Positions 1 through 12,994 of a stretch of DNA of 64,000 nt are shown in pieces (within the stretch, counting starts at the first letter, position 1; the number at the start of each line of letters is the position of its first letter). Below the pieces are notes generated by a model, which did not search any database, was not told where the DNA came from, and saw only the letters and a list, made by a program, of their open reading frames with translations. A program made the translations under genes and the position numbers. Origin of the DNA: Anopheles merus (lineage: Eukaryota; Arthropoda; Insecta; Diptera; Culicidae); contig NC_054085.1 in the NCBI RefSeq assembly GCF_017562075.2, forward strand, positions 19,826,222 through 19,890,221. The letters are read 5' to 3'.

Positions 1-3000
1 AAAAGGATTTTTAATACAAATAATTAGCAGATACTTATTTAGTCTCACTAGAGCCATCGCATACACATTAGTTAAGCTCTCATTCACCTCTTAGCAGAAA
101 ATAGTGGATGCATCCTATTTGTGCTATATAGGTCAGTGCCAGCAGTTACAAACTAAATGACCATAGGGGATAGTAAAAAATCCACCTCGTACGCCCAAGA
201 TAATGAAAAATTACACGCAAACCCTTTGGCGACCGTATGCGATTGCACACTGAACAGAGTGGCGAGTGTGGGCGATGGCAAAGTTTCCCCAGAAAAATCT
301 TAACGGCAATCTGCCTGGTGTTATCACTACGCATACAAAAAACATTCCACCACCTCGTCTGGCGGTGCGGTGCCGTTCCGTTTGCTGTCCGATCACTTTT
401 TGTTTTAATTTCTCCGGCCTTCACACACGCACTTGCACTTTGTGCGAATAAGATTGGCTCTACAAGCGAGGGGTAAAAAAGCTGCATTCTTCCGTTCGTT
501 CTTTTCGTGCCAGCGTTGCAAGCTTGACGCGGTTTGACCGTTGTGTTTCAGCTTCACCAACGGTAGATGGGGTACCGTTTGGGATTAGAGCTCGAAATGG
601 CATAAATAATTATTTTGTTTAGTTTTAACTAATTAAAGCACTGCTGATGCACTGCCGCACAACGGCATAAATCGTGCGATGCAGCATAAAACGCAATCGA
701 CGGCAGGTCTCGGAGGGTTCCTTCTTTTCATCAAACCAAACGTTGAACAATACACAAAGCCGCCCGCTAGCTAAATCGCATTAGAAAAGCAAATTCTAGT
801 CCACTTCTCTGGACCGTCGGGATTAGCTTTTCCACCGACTGGAGGGACACGAACAAAATGCACCTTTAATGGGTTACATTTTCGCACGTCCAGCTCCAAT
901 GGAAAACAATAAAACTCGCGCGCACACCCCGCTGCCGTACGACCTGGCACTCTATTCCAAGCTGGAGCAGGGCGGCAAAAAGTGGAAGGCAAAGAATTAA
1001 TCCGCTTTTCTCTTTCAAAGCGAAAACTGTGCACACAACCGCGTGTGTGTGTGTGAGTTTCCCATTTTTCCCATGCTTGACCACCGGTAGCACAATATCG
1101 TGGGCATATACATTAAGGCTGGCCCACGGGGAAGCTGCGAAAAACGGTTCCGGCACGCGATGCAATTCCTGGACTTTGGCACAAAATCGCCACTCCAGAA
1201 TCGGAATCAGTGTGTAAAATATGGGTGAATGACGCCGCGGCACTGGGTACACCGGCCGAGTAGCCGGGCGGTTTAACGGGACTGGGAAGTGGTGCGATCA
1301 ATCGAAACGAACGCAAACCAAACAAACAAACAAATGCAACCGGGACACTGTGTGTGCAGCAGTTTGGTTTAGTGTGTCTGTAGTGTCTTTGAGGATTTTT
1401 TTTCTTATTCTAAGGGTGACTTCACACTCCACGACTGATGGCACGATTGCCCTTTTCTGTCGTTTGGCATGTGCTTTTATATGAAAATATTAATTAGTTA
1501 TTTTAAGGATTGTTATTAAGAATTGTAATAACTCGCGTTGATCAGCCTACACTAAGAAACTAATGCTCACAACAAATTTAATGACAAAAGCAGCGAGTTG
1601 TTCATCTTTGCAGCACAATTGCATCTAGTTGAGAAGTTCTGCTTAACATGGCAATGATTTCACAAGTCAAAATTTTAATGTAAATCCATAATATTTGCAA
1701 TGCCTGGTTCTATTCAAATTATGAAAGGTGAATCATAAATCTCAGCAAATCGTACATAAACTTGGTTGTATTTCCCATACTAAATTGACAGTTGTGTTCC
1801 ACGCCATAAAAGAGTTTGCAAATTGTATGGAAACTATAGTGCTTTTTGCAACAAAAAAGTTAGCTAAAAAATGTCAAACACCATATCAAACATAGTGGGA
1901 ACTGTTAAGTATTCCAACATTCAATTCTACAATGAAGAATTTCCAGAATGTACCAAGAATTATATCAAGTAATCCAGGAAACAAATAAAATGAATATATT
2001 ATTTACACTTCATTACTCGGTTCGAAAGTACCACCAGTGGATCAAATATCAAAACAAAACATTCAACGATGAACCAACCGCCAAGAGCACCGCAACCGCC
2101 GCACAAGACCGATGCTCTCTTTCGAAACCACGAAAGTCAATGATCCTGAAAAATGTTCCAATTAAATTATTTACCAAACCAGCGCCACGAAAAACCTGTT
2201 CCCTGTGGCCAAAGCTTGCCCCCAGCGAGTGCTTAGCGGGACCGAGTAAGAATAGCCAGAGCGTCAGTGCCCAAGTGCTGAGCGTGTGTGCAGGATTGTG
2301 GTGGTTGTACGGATATTCGGCAGAGCGTGAGTGGCAGACGAAAGACAAGAAACGAAAGAAAAAAAAAACGATAACAACGCAACAGAATGAGATGAGTTTG
2401 AAAACGACCGAAGATAAAAATACTGATCCTGATTGCCTGAGCAGAGGTGGGGAGCAAGGGACCGGGACACACCGCGCACATCGTCAAAGGATGTTACATA
2501 TCCTCTGCAGTGTACCCGTCGTAGGCACTCTGATGAGGGCGCCGTCGCCATCACAGCACACCCTGGTCCTGGTGTACGATCTGCGGACTCGAACCATAAA
2601 AACGAACCCACCACAAGAAGTTTGTCACCGTGCTCCTCCTGATCGACTTTTTCCTTCCGTCGGTCATCCCGAACACTCCGAAAATAGCCGGCACGGAGAA
2701 AAAGGAGCACAGAAGAAAAGCAAGAGCAAGTGAACGTCATGCAACACTACTCCCTGCGCCGTTTGGACAGCAACCTCCCGCAAGCCCTCCCGGTGAGCTC
2801 ATAACCGTGGAACCTGTTTTCACTCAGCCAACGTCCTTACTGGCAGCATCTTAGCGACCGGAGTAGCAGCAGCGGCGACAGCCATTGGGAGAGCGAGTTT
2901 CGGGGGTAATCAGAACAAAAATCACATAATGTAATGCAAGAAAGGCAGACCTGAAAAAAAAAGAGTACCTTTTTGCTTCACAATTATGGAAAGAAGTTCG

Positions 3001-5339
3001 ACGAGCTGCACACCTTTTAAGAAGTTAAGAAACTGAATTAAAAAAAAGAGCTAGCAAGAGTTCTCGATGCCCTCCGCGAGAGGCAAGTGGGCTCTCGAAC
3101 GACGACGTCAAGCAGCTATTCCTGCTTCGTGATTTCTGCCTCAGGTGGGCGCAAATCGATTCGCTAGGGCGTTGCAGCAGGATAACACTGAACTTACGGG
3201 CCTTTTTTTCTGAAAGATCGTGCACTCGTGCAAGTCTGGGCTGAAATTTGAATTTATTGAAGCACCCCCCAAAGCATACTTGTGGGGGTTGGTGTTGCTG
3301 ATGTCAACGAGCCCTGGTTCGCAAAAGGGGAAGCATTAAAAAATGAATAAAATGTGAGCAGAGAGTGGGCAATAAAACAAGATCTGTGGAGTGGACAAAA
3401 ATAGACATCGAGGGGGAAAAAGCACATCGTTTGCATAAGGTTCAAGGCAGCAAGGATGCTGCAAAAGCCGGATGGAAGACCCAAAAGTGTTGGCTCGTCA
3501 GTTGTGTAGCCTTGCTGAAACCTTCCCATTGACATCCCAATACATTATTATTGATAAGAGTAACCAGTATTCCATCCAGGACTTAAAAACAGCATATTTT
3601 GGAGCAACATTGGAGGAAAGCAATAATTTGTTTTTACTGCACTGAGTACATTCTGCGAAGCGCATCCTACGCATTATATCTTGGCTCGGGTAAAGAGGAG
3701 TGCGAATGCAAAAATAATTTTAAATTGCACTGAACCGTACCTCGGTTGAACCGAATGTGGCAAAAAGTTCAGTCACGGAACCTCTAGGTTACGGGCGTCC
3801 AGGATTATGTGTCCAGGGTTGCACAGCAGCTAGCGATGGCTTGCGTACGTATAAATATAGCTACAAACCTGTTCCCCTGGTGCGCTCACCTGGTCGAAAG
3901 GAAAGGTTCGCCAATGGTGAGGAAAAAACTACATCCCACACACACACATACAAACGCATACACGCGTCTGTGACCCAAGAACATGGCAGTTCTCCACATT
4001 CCGGATCTGCCACAGATTCGCAGGACAAGGCGGAGGAAGGAAAAGGAAGCAAAAGGTTTTAGTATCAAGTTTCTTGCGCCCCACCGGTGCATATCTCACC
4101 AGAACTATCTACCAGTTGGAAGAGGGTACGAAATGGGCAGAATTATTGATACACCGCCCGGGCAACCACCTATCCATCTATCTCCGGCGCGATGCATCAT
4201 GCGGTGGGAAGCCAGGAATAGATAACTCCCGCGGCATGCGCGGTAATGGGAATCGATAAATTAATTTCCCTCCCGGGCGAAAGAAAAAGGTGCGATGGGA
4301 GCGCACTCACAACATCCGTAGGGTGGTAAAAAGGTGTCGGACAGGAGGGGGTTTGAAGTTTGAAGGTAGACTTTGAACCCTTGGGGACCCATAAATCCCC
4401 AAACGATGGGAAACGCACTCACTAGGCAGATAGGTACGGATAGACTTCACCAATTCCACTCCCAAACACCCAGTGGGAAAATGGACGGGTAGATCGCGAA
4501 CGATCGCAAAGTGAACTCCACAGCCGGCAGAGGTCGTTCTATGCGCGAACACCAACACACCAACTGAAAGACCTCGATTTCCCCCGGCTCTTTTGCCAAG
4601 AGTACGCAGTACCTAAAGTGTTTGTTGTGTTTTGCGATCATTTTTCTTTGCCGGCCCCTCCGTTATGTCACGATCGTGCGCTTCAAAGTGGGATGGATCT
4701 TCTTAAAGAGCTTTCACAGCCCAGCGAACACACGTAGACTGAACGGTACGTTCCCTAATGACTGCGTGCTCACTCTGGGGAAGGAGGAACGAAACAAATA
4801 GGTTGAGATTGTGCTAAGTGGCAATCGTTTGGGGTGTGCATGATACTCCGCGGGAAGAAGGGAGCCCCCGTAGAGGTCGTTGAGTTTGTGTAGCAGAACA
4901 TGGCAGTGCGGTGGCTTCGTATCGTGGCTTAAGCTTACCCCGATACCGTTGCGTGACGTTAAGATTTGCCAAAATAAATTTGTCAGATCTATGATTTATG
5001 GACCTGTTTGGATGGCAAGAAAGTCTTTACAGAAATGTGTTCCTGTGAAGTAATAAGTAGCTAGAGCTTTTGAAAGGACTGGTATTGGAAAAATCTGATT
5101 CAATATCATGATTTGAAATGTATCTTTGTAATACACTTAATAAGTCAGGATATCGGATATAAGGATCCGATCTGCTAACAGCTCTTCTTAATAAGGAATA
5201 CTTGAAGATCATCTAGTTCTTAAAGAATACTTCGGATTCAAACCCCATCTGACCGCTTTCACATATACTCAAACTTGCGACCCACATCCTGCCTGACCCT
5301 GCGAAAAGCTTCAAAGATGCAATAATTAAGCGATCCAAT
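1..5339. other. Non-coding stretch, no recognised gene
   Basis: I see no conserved domain, RNA gene or mobile element here. Short A-runs, CA/TG runs and purine tracts are scattered through it. The longest open frame in this part (1948-2733, plus, 261 codons) is rich in K, S, T and P, has no recognisable motif, overlaps several long frames on the other strand, and is judged fortuitous. Intron or intergenic DNA is the likely identity. Confidence 0.6.
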
Positions 5340-5382
5340 TGTCTGCGAGATTAATGAAGAATAGAGTTTCAAAATCTGACTT

Positions 5383-5495
5383 TTATTCAGATAGATTCAA
5401 AGATTCGCGTTATGATTCAAAGATTCGCGTCTCATTAGACTCTATCTAGGATTAAAGATTTACATCGTAATTCAAATAGAACTTGATTAAAGATT
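5383..5495. repeat. Degenerate GATTC-rich array
   Basis: The motif attcaaagattcgcg occurs twice in near-tandem, followed by looser GATTAAAG/GATTCAAA copies. The unit resembles the larger array at 11037-11370. The right flank reads cataacacta, which is similar to the hAT-like right end seen at 27428-27437. No matching left end or target duplication was found, so this may be a decayed, truncated relative. Confidence 0.45.
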
Positions 5496-5504
5496 CAAAC
5501 AGCA

Positions 5505-7090
5505 TAACACTAGTGAACATTTTAAGGCTCCAAATTTCTTCAAGAATACATGATGTCATCCCTGTAATGTAAACGGAGCTTCCAATCCTTGGTAGACTCT
5601 TAGAAATGAACAACAACATATAATGTTAACGATTCCCAACAAACATGCTTAAACCCATAAATGAACTCGTAATAATTGTACAGAGCACTTTGCATAATGA
5701 TAGTGCATTCCCCGGGTTAATAAACTAATAACTTAACAACATCATCATTACACTGTTCTCTTCCCTGAGCCCAAAATACAAACAAGCTATCAGCAACAAC
5801 ACATAAACATGGTACATAATTTCACCGCTTAAATTGGAGAAGAAACCAATTCGACGAAAACAAAAAAAATGAAACTGGTTGTCACGTTAGACACAAGAAC
5901 CTCACATTATCTTCTTCATCGTTTCCCGGATCCACGCTGGTGCGATTGATTGAGAGGTACGACGACCGATAAGTTAGTCAATATTTTATGGATTTTCTGC
6001 TTCCCGTGTAAGGTGCAAAGATGCCACTGGACGCACACAAAATAATACCCAGTGGAAGGGAAGAATTTTCGGCTACGCTGAAAGACGATGCTTAAATATC
6101 CATCCTTTGGCTGTTAACCTCGAGGCGGTACCTCCTTACGAGTGGTTGTGATACGTTTATTTAGAGATGATTTTATAACTGATTTCCTTGATTTTTTTTT
6201 GCAGCTGATGTTTACAATTTCCCATCAAATTCAAGCAACCAGAAAACAAAGCAACCGAGACTTTCAGAGAAGCATGATGCTAGGCACGGGTGAAAACACA
6301 GGCAAACGACAATCAGAATTATTTGCAAGCAAAAAAAGTCAAACAGAAGTTTTGAAAAACCGGTGTAAAGGAACTTCATAAAATTAAACGGAACAGGCAA
6401 ACAACATCATAAAATGCTTCACAGTTCCTGATCGATCATAAAAACCTTTGCTCTGCACTCGTTTTCGGTTGCGTCATCTCCACCTAGAGTCGTAGAGAAT
6501 CCTCCGGAGGAACTAGAATCATCCCACGGTGGTGGAGGTTTGTGTAAAAAGTGTCAAGCGTGCAAATGAAAACACGTTTTCAACAAACCAAACGAAAGGT
6601 TGCTGAAAAATACCGTCGGGCCATAACCACAAAACAACAGCAGCAGCAGCAACTACCCCCGACTGGTAGCTGGCAATGACCTTGCGCTGTTATAAACCGG
6701 CCTCTCTTCGCGTAGATGGTCGGCTTACCAGGCGCTGCCCGGCATACGGGATGATGATAGTGCCTCGGTGCTTTTTTGTTTTCCTTCGTCGTTCATAATC
6801 AAGCTTGCCACTGCTCTTGACACAGCTCTCTCCCTCTCTGTCTCTGTCATGCATTAGAGAAAACCTGTTTGTGAATGAGTGTGGGGTTTAGGAAAACGAC
6901 CATCCGTCAGTTTTCCCATAGATATCACCAATAGTACGCGGTGATCAAACTCTCATACACCTCTCAACGGACTAGTGATTGCGAAGAATGCAAGATCCGC
7001 GCGCACGTATGTTACATACCGATAGGTGACCTTTCGCTAATATTTTTCCAACGCCCGGAGCATATTACGCTTGCAACATGAACTCATTGC
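5505..7090. other. Non-coding stretch
   Basis: No gene is supported. It holds a short CAG run near 6641-6656, a poly-T run near 6192, and CT-rich sequence around 6825-6850. The few open frames (for example 6142-6381, plus) are lysine- and serine-rich and not recognisable. Confidence 0.5.
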
Positions 7091-7141
7091 ACTCAAAAAT
7101 GATAATCGTATAATTGCTATCAGACCACACTGATCACTTAC

Positions 7142-7404
7142 CAAAGATGTAGACTACAACACAGCAGCTATTTGTCACAAGTTGGACCAGATCGTACACC
7201 AAGCACCAAACATAGCACACGCAAGTCGGTAGCGGACAACCATTCTCAACATTGTGGTATGGAACGTGACCAACACACGCTGCTCGACAAACCATCATGC
7301 CCGACACCACTTGGACTTGTAGGTCGTGAGCAATATGGTCACGGCACCTCCCATTTCCGACACCGCTACCCAAGCGCTGATACCGATCAAGAGCAGAGAC
7401 TACT
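7142..7404 (-). CDS. Possible internal exon, unknown product
   Basis: On the minus strand a 263-nt segment has one fully open frame of about 87 codons. It is bounded by an acceptor-like attctag (7405-7411) and a consensus donor gtaagt (7136-7141). The predicted peptide is rich in Val, Cys and His and ends with a hydrophobic stretch (SCCVVVYIFG), so a membrane segment is conceivable. No family is recognised. The plus strand is also open over the same interval, which weakens the call. GC-rich non-coding DNA with chance splice signals is a real alternative. Confidence 0.18.
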
Positions 7405-7589
7405 CTAGAATGCAATCAGATTGCAACATTGCGTGGACATCGGTCAGTCCAGCACTTAAAGAGAACATTTTCCATGCGTCACTGACCACTCCAAACTGTC
7501 ATGGTGGTGACCTCAGGGCGTACTACTACTCTTTCGCCTAAACGACTTTGTTGAAGGGTGTTACGGGACAGTTTCTTATTGCTTGAAAT

Positions 7590-7814
7590 CTATCGCACCA
7601 GTAGATGGTACCGCAAGCAATCCATCTCTGGAGACGGCTTTACTTTCTCACACGCGTCAAACCCTCGTCGTCCAACGTAATCGGTTACTGGTCCATCTCC
7701 GTCAACGCTCTGCATCCGTTCGACGGTCAGGCGAGTCTCTTGCAACTCTAGACGCGTATCAGAGATCGGAATGACGCCTTGATGGATAGACACTATGGCA
7801 CCCTGATTTTGCAT
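7590..7814 (-). CDS. Possible small ORF or exon, unknown product
   Basis: This minus-strand frame has an ATG start and 74 codons. An in-frame TAA lies just before the ATG. The peptide begins MQNQGAIVSIHQGVIPISD and has balanced composition with regular charged residues. It lies 190 bp upstream (in minus-strand sense) of the exon-like block at 7142-7404, so the two could belong to one transcript or pseudogene. No domain is recognised, and open frames on the plus strand (7326-7541, 7583-7774) overlap it. Confidence 0.15.
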   Translation of the reverse strand: MQNQGAIVSIHQGVIPISDTRLELQETRLTVERMQSVDGDGPVTDYVGRRGFDACEKVKPSPEMDCLRYHLLVR

Positions 7815-7829
7815 CGAATCTTAATGAGC

Positions 7830-10800
7830 TGGTGCGCTGTGGCAACGTCCCGTCGCGAATGAAACCCCGCCATTGTAAAAAAAGCTTCGGGAGTGTCCGA
7901 CATTTATTTAAAGAAAAGAAAAAAGGGGAGTGTGAGAAGCAAGCAGCAGCAGCTCCGCCCCGATCAAATAATAGTGAAGTAAACAGCCTAACTGGGAGGA
8001 AAGGTGGACATTTTAGGTGATCGCGTAATCATCCACTCTAAAATAGGCGGACGGTGAACTATGCACGGGGACGCCGTTTTTGCCCTCTGGAAGAATGTTA
8101 ATCATTCCCAAACACCGCGTAATGGTATTTTTGTTTGGGTGCTCTCGTTTTTTTTTCTTTTTCGGCACGAGACACTTTGCATTCAAAGGCCTGATCTAGG
8201 TCGCAACTGCACAGACTCCGCAATAGAAACTGAAAGCGCTTTTGCTTGAGCTATCACTCCCATCAGGCCGCTTGCTTGTTAGCTGCTGCTGGTTTGCTTG
8301 ACCTGCTTCACGATGACGGAAGCGGCAGGAAACAGGCCACATTGATCATTGAAGGCCGTCTAAAACGGGCTGGCTTGATGGTTGCTACTATTTGGCCATT
8401 GAAAGCCAGGCGGCAGTGTATGTGTATTGTTGTTCGCCGCATAATCCATAGGTGCTAAGTGATTTCGCTCTATTTCATAACCTCATTTAATGCACCGACC
8501 GCCAACGCCGAGCCACTGATGGAGGATAATTTATGGGGAGTAATGTATACTTATTTATTTTAGCAACGTGTGCTATAATTTGAAGATTACAATAATTCCG
8601 TTTACATGCTAATAGGCATTTAGAGCGGTAGGTTTTTTTTTATTGCATAATGATCATAGACATACGTACAGGTATGGTTAGAAATTGCTTTAATACATGG
8701 CTTTCATCTACTTTTTAAAACTTTCTTATTTTCGCCAATTCCTTGTCAGCTGAAATTGCTATCTTTACATAAAGTCTTATAGACATACTATTTTGTGCAA
8801 ATTACAACGATAATGCAGGACTTTTGAAAGAAGGACACAAATATTGGGAAACTATGAATACATCATACGACTGATTCAAAAATATGTGAAATACTAAATA
8901 TAAATCGTGATCTGAATCCAAAAACCACACCAGAAACATCGAAGAATCCTTAGAAAATACTGTAAACAAAAACAAACCCACACGGAAGGTGCAAACTCGA
9001 CACAAACATTAATCAAAGATCAATTTGTATCTGTAGCAAAACACTATTACAACATCACAGATCATTGCATTTAATCGTCCACTGCCAACTCAGCACTGGG
9101 AGCTCTTAATTGTCCCTTCCCGGCACAGAAAGCGTGTCAAGGCAAAGCATCCCGCCCGTCCACCAATTACGATTGCAGGCCAACTTTTTTCCCCCCAAAA
9201 ATCCCACGACCCTCCTCATCGACTCTGTCTTAAAAACGCGCTATTTATGAATAGCGTCTTCTTGCCCATTACTGTTCCAATCAATCGCGCTGTTTTATTG
9301 CCTCACCCGAGAGAGCGAGAGAACGACAAAAAGACTAATAATTTCCATCTCGAGACGCTTTTCCGACGGTCGGTCGGTGTAACGCTCATCACCCTAAAAA
9401 AGCGATTTATTTGACAACCTGTGTAACGGTAGCCGCTTAAATGGTGGAGCGTGAAGAGGAAAACAACTGCCATCGTGTGCAGGGTTTACCTGCTGTGGGG
9501 CTCGTGCCGCATAAATTTAGATAATTTTAAAAGCAGTTTAATGCTTATCGAATCAATTTCTAAAAAAGTGCATCCTTTCGATGCAAAAGGACACAGCAAA
9601 TCAACGTCAATGTGGTTCGTTTCTTAATTGCAGCCACCGCGTACGTAACCCTGCCCCAACGGAAAACATCGCTCAATCAAAATTAGATCTATTCAATTAA
9701 TTCGCCTCTGACCTTCAACTATCAGCGGGCCCGACGACCGACGACCGCCGACCGAATCGATGGTTCAGGGTCACCACAGCGCTGGTGTCCATGACGATTT
9801 TGACAAAAAACGTGACAGATCGTCTCCCTCAACACAAAAAAGCATAAGAGAGAAAAATTCGATCAAATTGTGGTGAGCGTCATGAAATCGAAATTAATAA
9901 CGGCTATCACGGGGTGTTTTTTTTTGTGCGGTCGGTACCCATCATCACACTGCCCAAAAAAAAAAAACAGAAAAAAGTGAGGAATGGTTCACGATTCGTC
10001 TCTTCACCACCGGCGTTACTACTCTACTGTGCGCAACCGAATCGTTGTGCCGCTTTCGGGGTTTATGTTTCGTCAGCTAGAAATCTCGTATTTTGACGAT
10101 GTTTTTGCACGACTTTATTGCTCGACTCGTCCGGCCTCAACCCAAACCAATAATGTGCACCTCTCCAGAGGTCTCGGAGAGCCTGTAGTCCGGATAATTG
10201 CGTTTCGGACTGCGCGTTGCGTAACACTATTTTTTCCCGCGATTCCGATTCCGTCGCAATTGCACACCACGGAGAAGCCAAACGATACGCATCACCGATG
10301 GAGGGTCACGTTGCAGAGCGAAATAAATGTACCATATATCCCGTGCGGGGGACGACAGTGGATAACATAATACGGCTGAACAATTATTAGCTGATGATGG
10401 CATTTTTCCGATCGTTTATCGTGAAGCGAAGGGAGAGCAGCCTATAATCAATGAATTTCTATCAACTTCCGAGCACACACACACACACAGCAGCGCGCAT
10501 AAAAGCAAGCAGGGCGTACAGTTTTCATTTAAAAGCAGTATTAAAAAAACCCACTACCACCAGTTTCGATTGTCTTGGATGCCCAACGGTTCAGTTGTAT
10601 TTCCGTAGTGATTAAAATTAAAGGGGTTTGTCCCTCCGTTGGCACAGCACATAACGCATCATCGCGAACTTGTCATTTGAACGAGTACCATCATCAAGAT
10701 AGGGTTTGTATGACGATGCGCCTATGTAACATATGACTGTGTGTTCCGCTGCGTTACGCCCCAGCGGACGCTGCATTTCCGTCACGTGAGTAGTAAGCTT

Positions 10801-11020
10801 GGCGAGCAGACGGTTGCTTTGTTGAACTGGGAAAAGCCAAAGATCGTAATGTTGATCGATTGTTTTCTTCGAAGGTGGCGAAACCTGGCGACAATGTAAT
10901 AATTTGTCATTTTTGTCATTAAAAAAAAGTGACAGTGAAACACTGTTTTCCTAAAACCTTGGACTAGCTGTTCTTTAATGAGTTAATTTTCATGAGTTTA
11001 AACAAAAAATATTCCAACTT
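7830..11020. other. Non-coding stretch
   Basis: No gene is supported. It contains a (CA)8 run at 10474-10489, poly-T and poly-A tracts near 9917 and 9957, and an A-rich zone at 8800-9060. The open frame 9984-10370 (plus, 128 codons) has no recognisable motif and no supporting splice or start context. Confidence 0.5.
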
Positions 11021-11036
11021 CATTGTACACCGTTGA

Positions 11037-11370
11037 TGAATCTTAATGAATCTTTGAAATGATTCATTGAATCTGAATCTCTGTTGGAAAGATTCATGAA
11101 TCTCGAATTATTCATGTATCACGAAAGATTCATGTATCTCGAAGGATTCACGAATCTCAAAAGATTCATATATTTCAAAAGATTCAAAGAGCTTGAGTTT
11201 CTTCGTATTCTTCTTCTTGGCGTAGGTTGGTCATGTCGGCCTATAAAGGCTTTAGAGGCTTCTTGACAAATACCAAGCCCCAAGAATCTTTCGAGATTCA
11301 GGAATCCTTGGAAAATCAAGAATTTCTGGAGATTCATGAATCTTTAAAGATTCGATTGGAGATTCGAATA
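11037..11370. repeat. GATTC/GAATC minisatellite with inverted arms
   Basis: Units of the form agattcatgaatct are repeated with variation from about 11037 to 11190 and again from about 11285 to 11365. Each unit is near-palindromic (GATTC next to GAATC), so the two arms can pair. About 75 bp of unrelated sequence separates them. The outer ends look weakly inverted (cattgt at 11021-11026, acaatg at 11371-11376), which may indicate a MITE. No target duplication could be found. Confidence 0.7.
11203..11278 (+). mobile_element. Fragment of a mosquito dispersed repeat (SINE-like)
   Basis: The segment beginning ttcttcttggcgtaggttgg and continuing through gtcatgtcggcc resembles, from memory, an abundant mosquito interspersed repeat that carries a CTTCTTGGCGTAA-like start. 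It sits between the two arms of the GATTC array. Only this fragment is visible, with no tail or target duplication, so the family assignment is tentative. Confidence 0.3.
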
Positions 11371-11424
11371 ACAATGAATGAATGTCAACGAAAGAAAATG
11401 AAACCAACACTAGCCTGTAACTAG

Positions 11425-12800
11425 GCCTCAACCAAACTAGTTATCATCTTGCATACCTTCGGACGTTAGGCAAGGTCTTTGAGGAGTACATTTCTCAAAA
11501 AGATATCAATTTACAATTCTCTAATCTTGCGTACGGTTTTAACTATAAGCTGATGCTCAGTGATGCTCAGTGACAAACAAGCCCCAAACTTGCGAACAAA
11601 ACTCCTCTCACAAACACTCCAAACAACGAAAGAGCGCTACCCCGCGCGACGGATTCGGGTTCTACCATGCTAAATCGCATCGCAAACGACCATTTACCCG
11701 CTCGAGCGGGACGCACAAGTAAAACGAAGAGGAAAGTTACAAAACAGGTTGTGCACTCCACTTGCAGTCTGGTGGAGAAGAGGAGGAAAGTTGCCCGAGA
11801 GAGATAGAATCCAGTGTCTTCTTCCTTTCCGTGACGTCGCTTGGAAAATAAGAACCGGTTTCGTTACGTCTGTATATTGGTGGTCACCAGCAGTTCGCGA
11901 ATAATCTGCATCTTGCGAAAAGAAACAGGTTGAAGTGCAATTTTCTTCTCCGACACAACACAAACTCGGCAACCCACGCCCGGCGCACAAAGCTCACTCG
12001 AAATTGAGAACGGGTTTTCGGGCAGGCGCGCGCTTGATTTTATAAACGAAATTCATTTCACTCTATTATTGTTAAACTGGGCAAACAGAAGAACAATATT
12101 CGAGTTGTATTTGATAGTTTTATATTTAAAACGGGAAAAGTGAAAGAAGTGCATAATTTGTATTAGGCTTCACACCAACCACTCTCTTCCACCAATGCAA
12201 TAGATGGAAACATTATGCTTTGCCGCTGTGTTCACTTCCTAAACGTGGTCGTTATGTGGTCGATTGCACTCGGAAGTCATTTTTCACCGTCCACAAAAAA
12301 CACTTTCCTTTACCATTCAACATAACACAGTCGCGGCATTAGCAGCAACAGTGCCAAACAAACAAAATCCCCTCTATGATCAATTTCAATCGAACCCCCA
12401 GCCTGCCTGCTTTGGAACCTTTTTTTAGGGCTCTTTATTTATCTTTTCTGACCACCGGCTAGGAGCCACAAACTTAATGCACGTCTTTAAAATAAATCGA
12501 AAGTATTGACGCTTTATCGACCGAAACGAGCCGAAAATCAACGAACACATGCACACACCTACACTGCTAAACTTTCCTACCCATCGCGCTTGGCTCATCG
12601 AATTTAATGCCATCTGGAGCGTCTAATTATTTATTGCCTATTCCGATTGGGTTCAGTAGCCGCCTGAGTGCGCATTATCATTTTATGGCTTTCTTTTGTA
12701 ATGCATCATATGTGTGGTTTATGTTTGAAATGAATGATTATTAAAGAAGAGAAATAAAAAAAATCCATTGTTTGAGTAAAAATGTTATCGAATCAAATTA
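11425..12800. other. Non-coding stretch
   Basis: No gene, RNA or element is supported. A short direct duplication (tgatgctcag, repeated immediately) lies near 11552-11571. The minus-strand frame 11694-11990 is compositionally unremarkable and unrecognised. Confidence 0.5.
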
Positions 12801-12854
12801 CAGGGTTTTCCAGAAGTTCTTATAGCTGTACGACACTTTATTGACTCCTTCGTA

Positions 12855-12990
12855 AGGGAAATGAACTTAATTTAATGAGAATTGGACTCTATAGCAACAT
12901 GGTTGGACAAATCCAATAAGAATTTCCAAGGAGCCTGTTCAAAAAGGGTATCATAGAGCCCAATTCCCATTACATTAAGTTCACTTCCCT
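12855..12990. mobile_element. Hairpin MITE-like inverted repeat
   Basis: Arms of about 39 nt at 12855-12893 and 12951-12990 are inverted copies with only a few mismatches (left arm gggaaatgaacttaatttaa, right arm the complement). About 57 bp separates them. The sequence 54 bp to the left starts cagggttttcc, which resembles the ends of the MITE cluster at 59934-60777. Full element limits and target duplication are not clear. Confidence 0.6.
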
Positions 12991-12994
12991 AATG

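Noticed and set aside
1948..2733. Longest open frame in the window, 261 codons on the plus strand
   Set aside because: Composition is random-like, there is no motif or domain, long frames overlap on the other strand, and no start or splice context supports it.
7110..7410. A GPCR-like reading in one minus frame (LLIGISAWVAVSEMGG and a later CxxW segment)
   Set aside because: The frame has several stops, the resemblance to TM1 and TM3 patterns is loose, and the spacing does not fit. It is too weak to call a receptor pseudogene.
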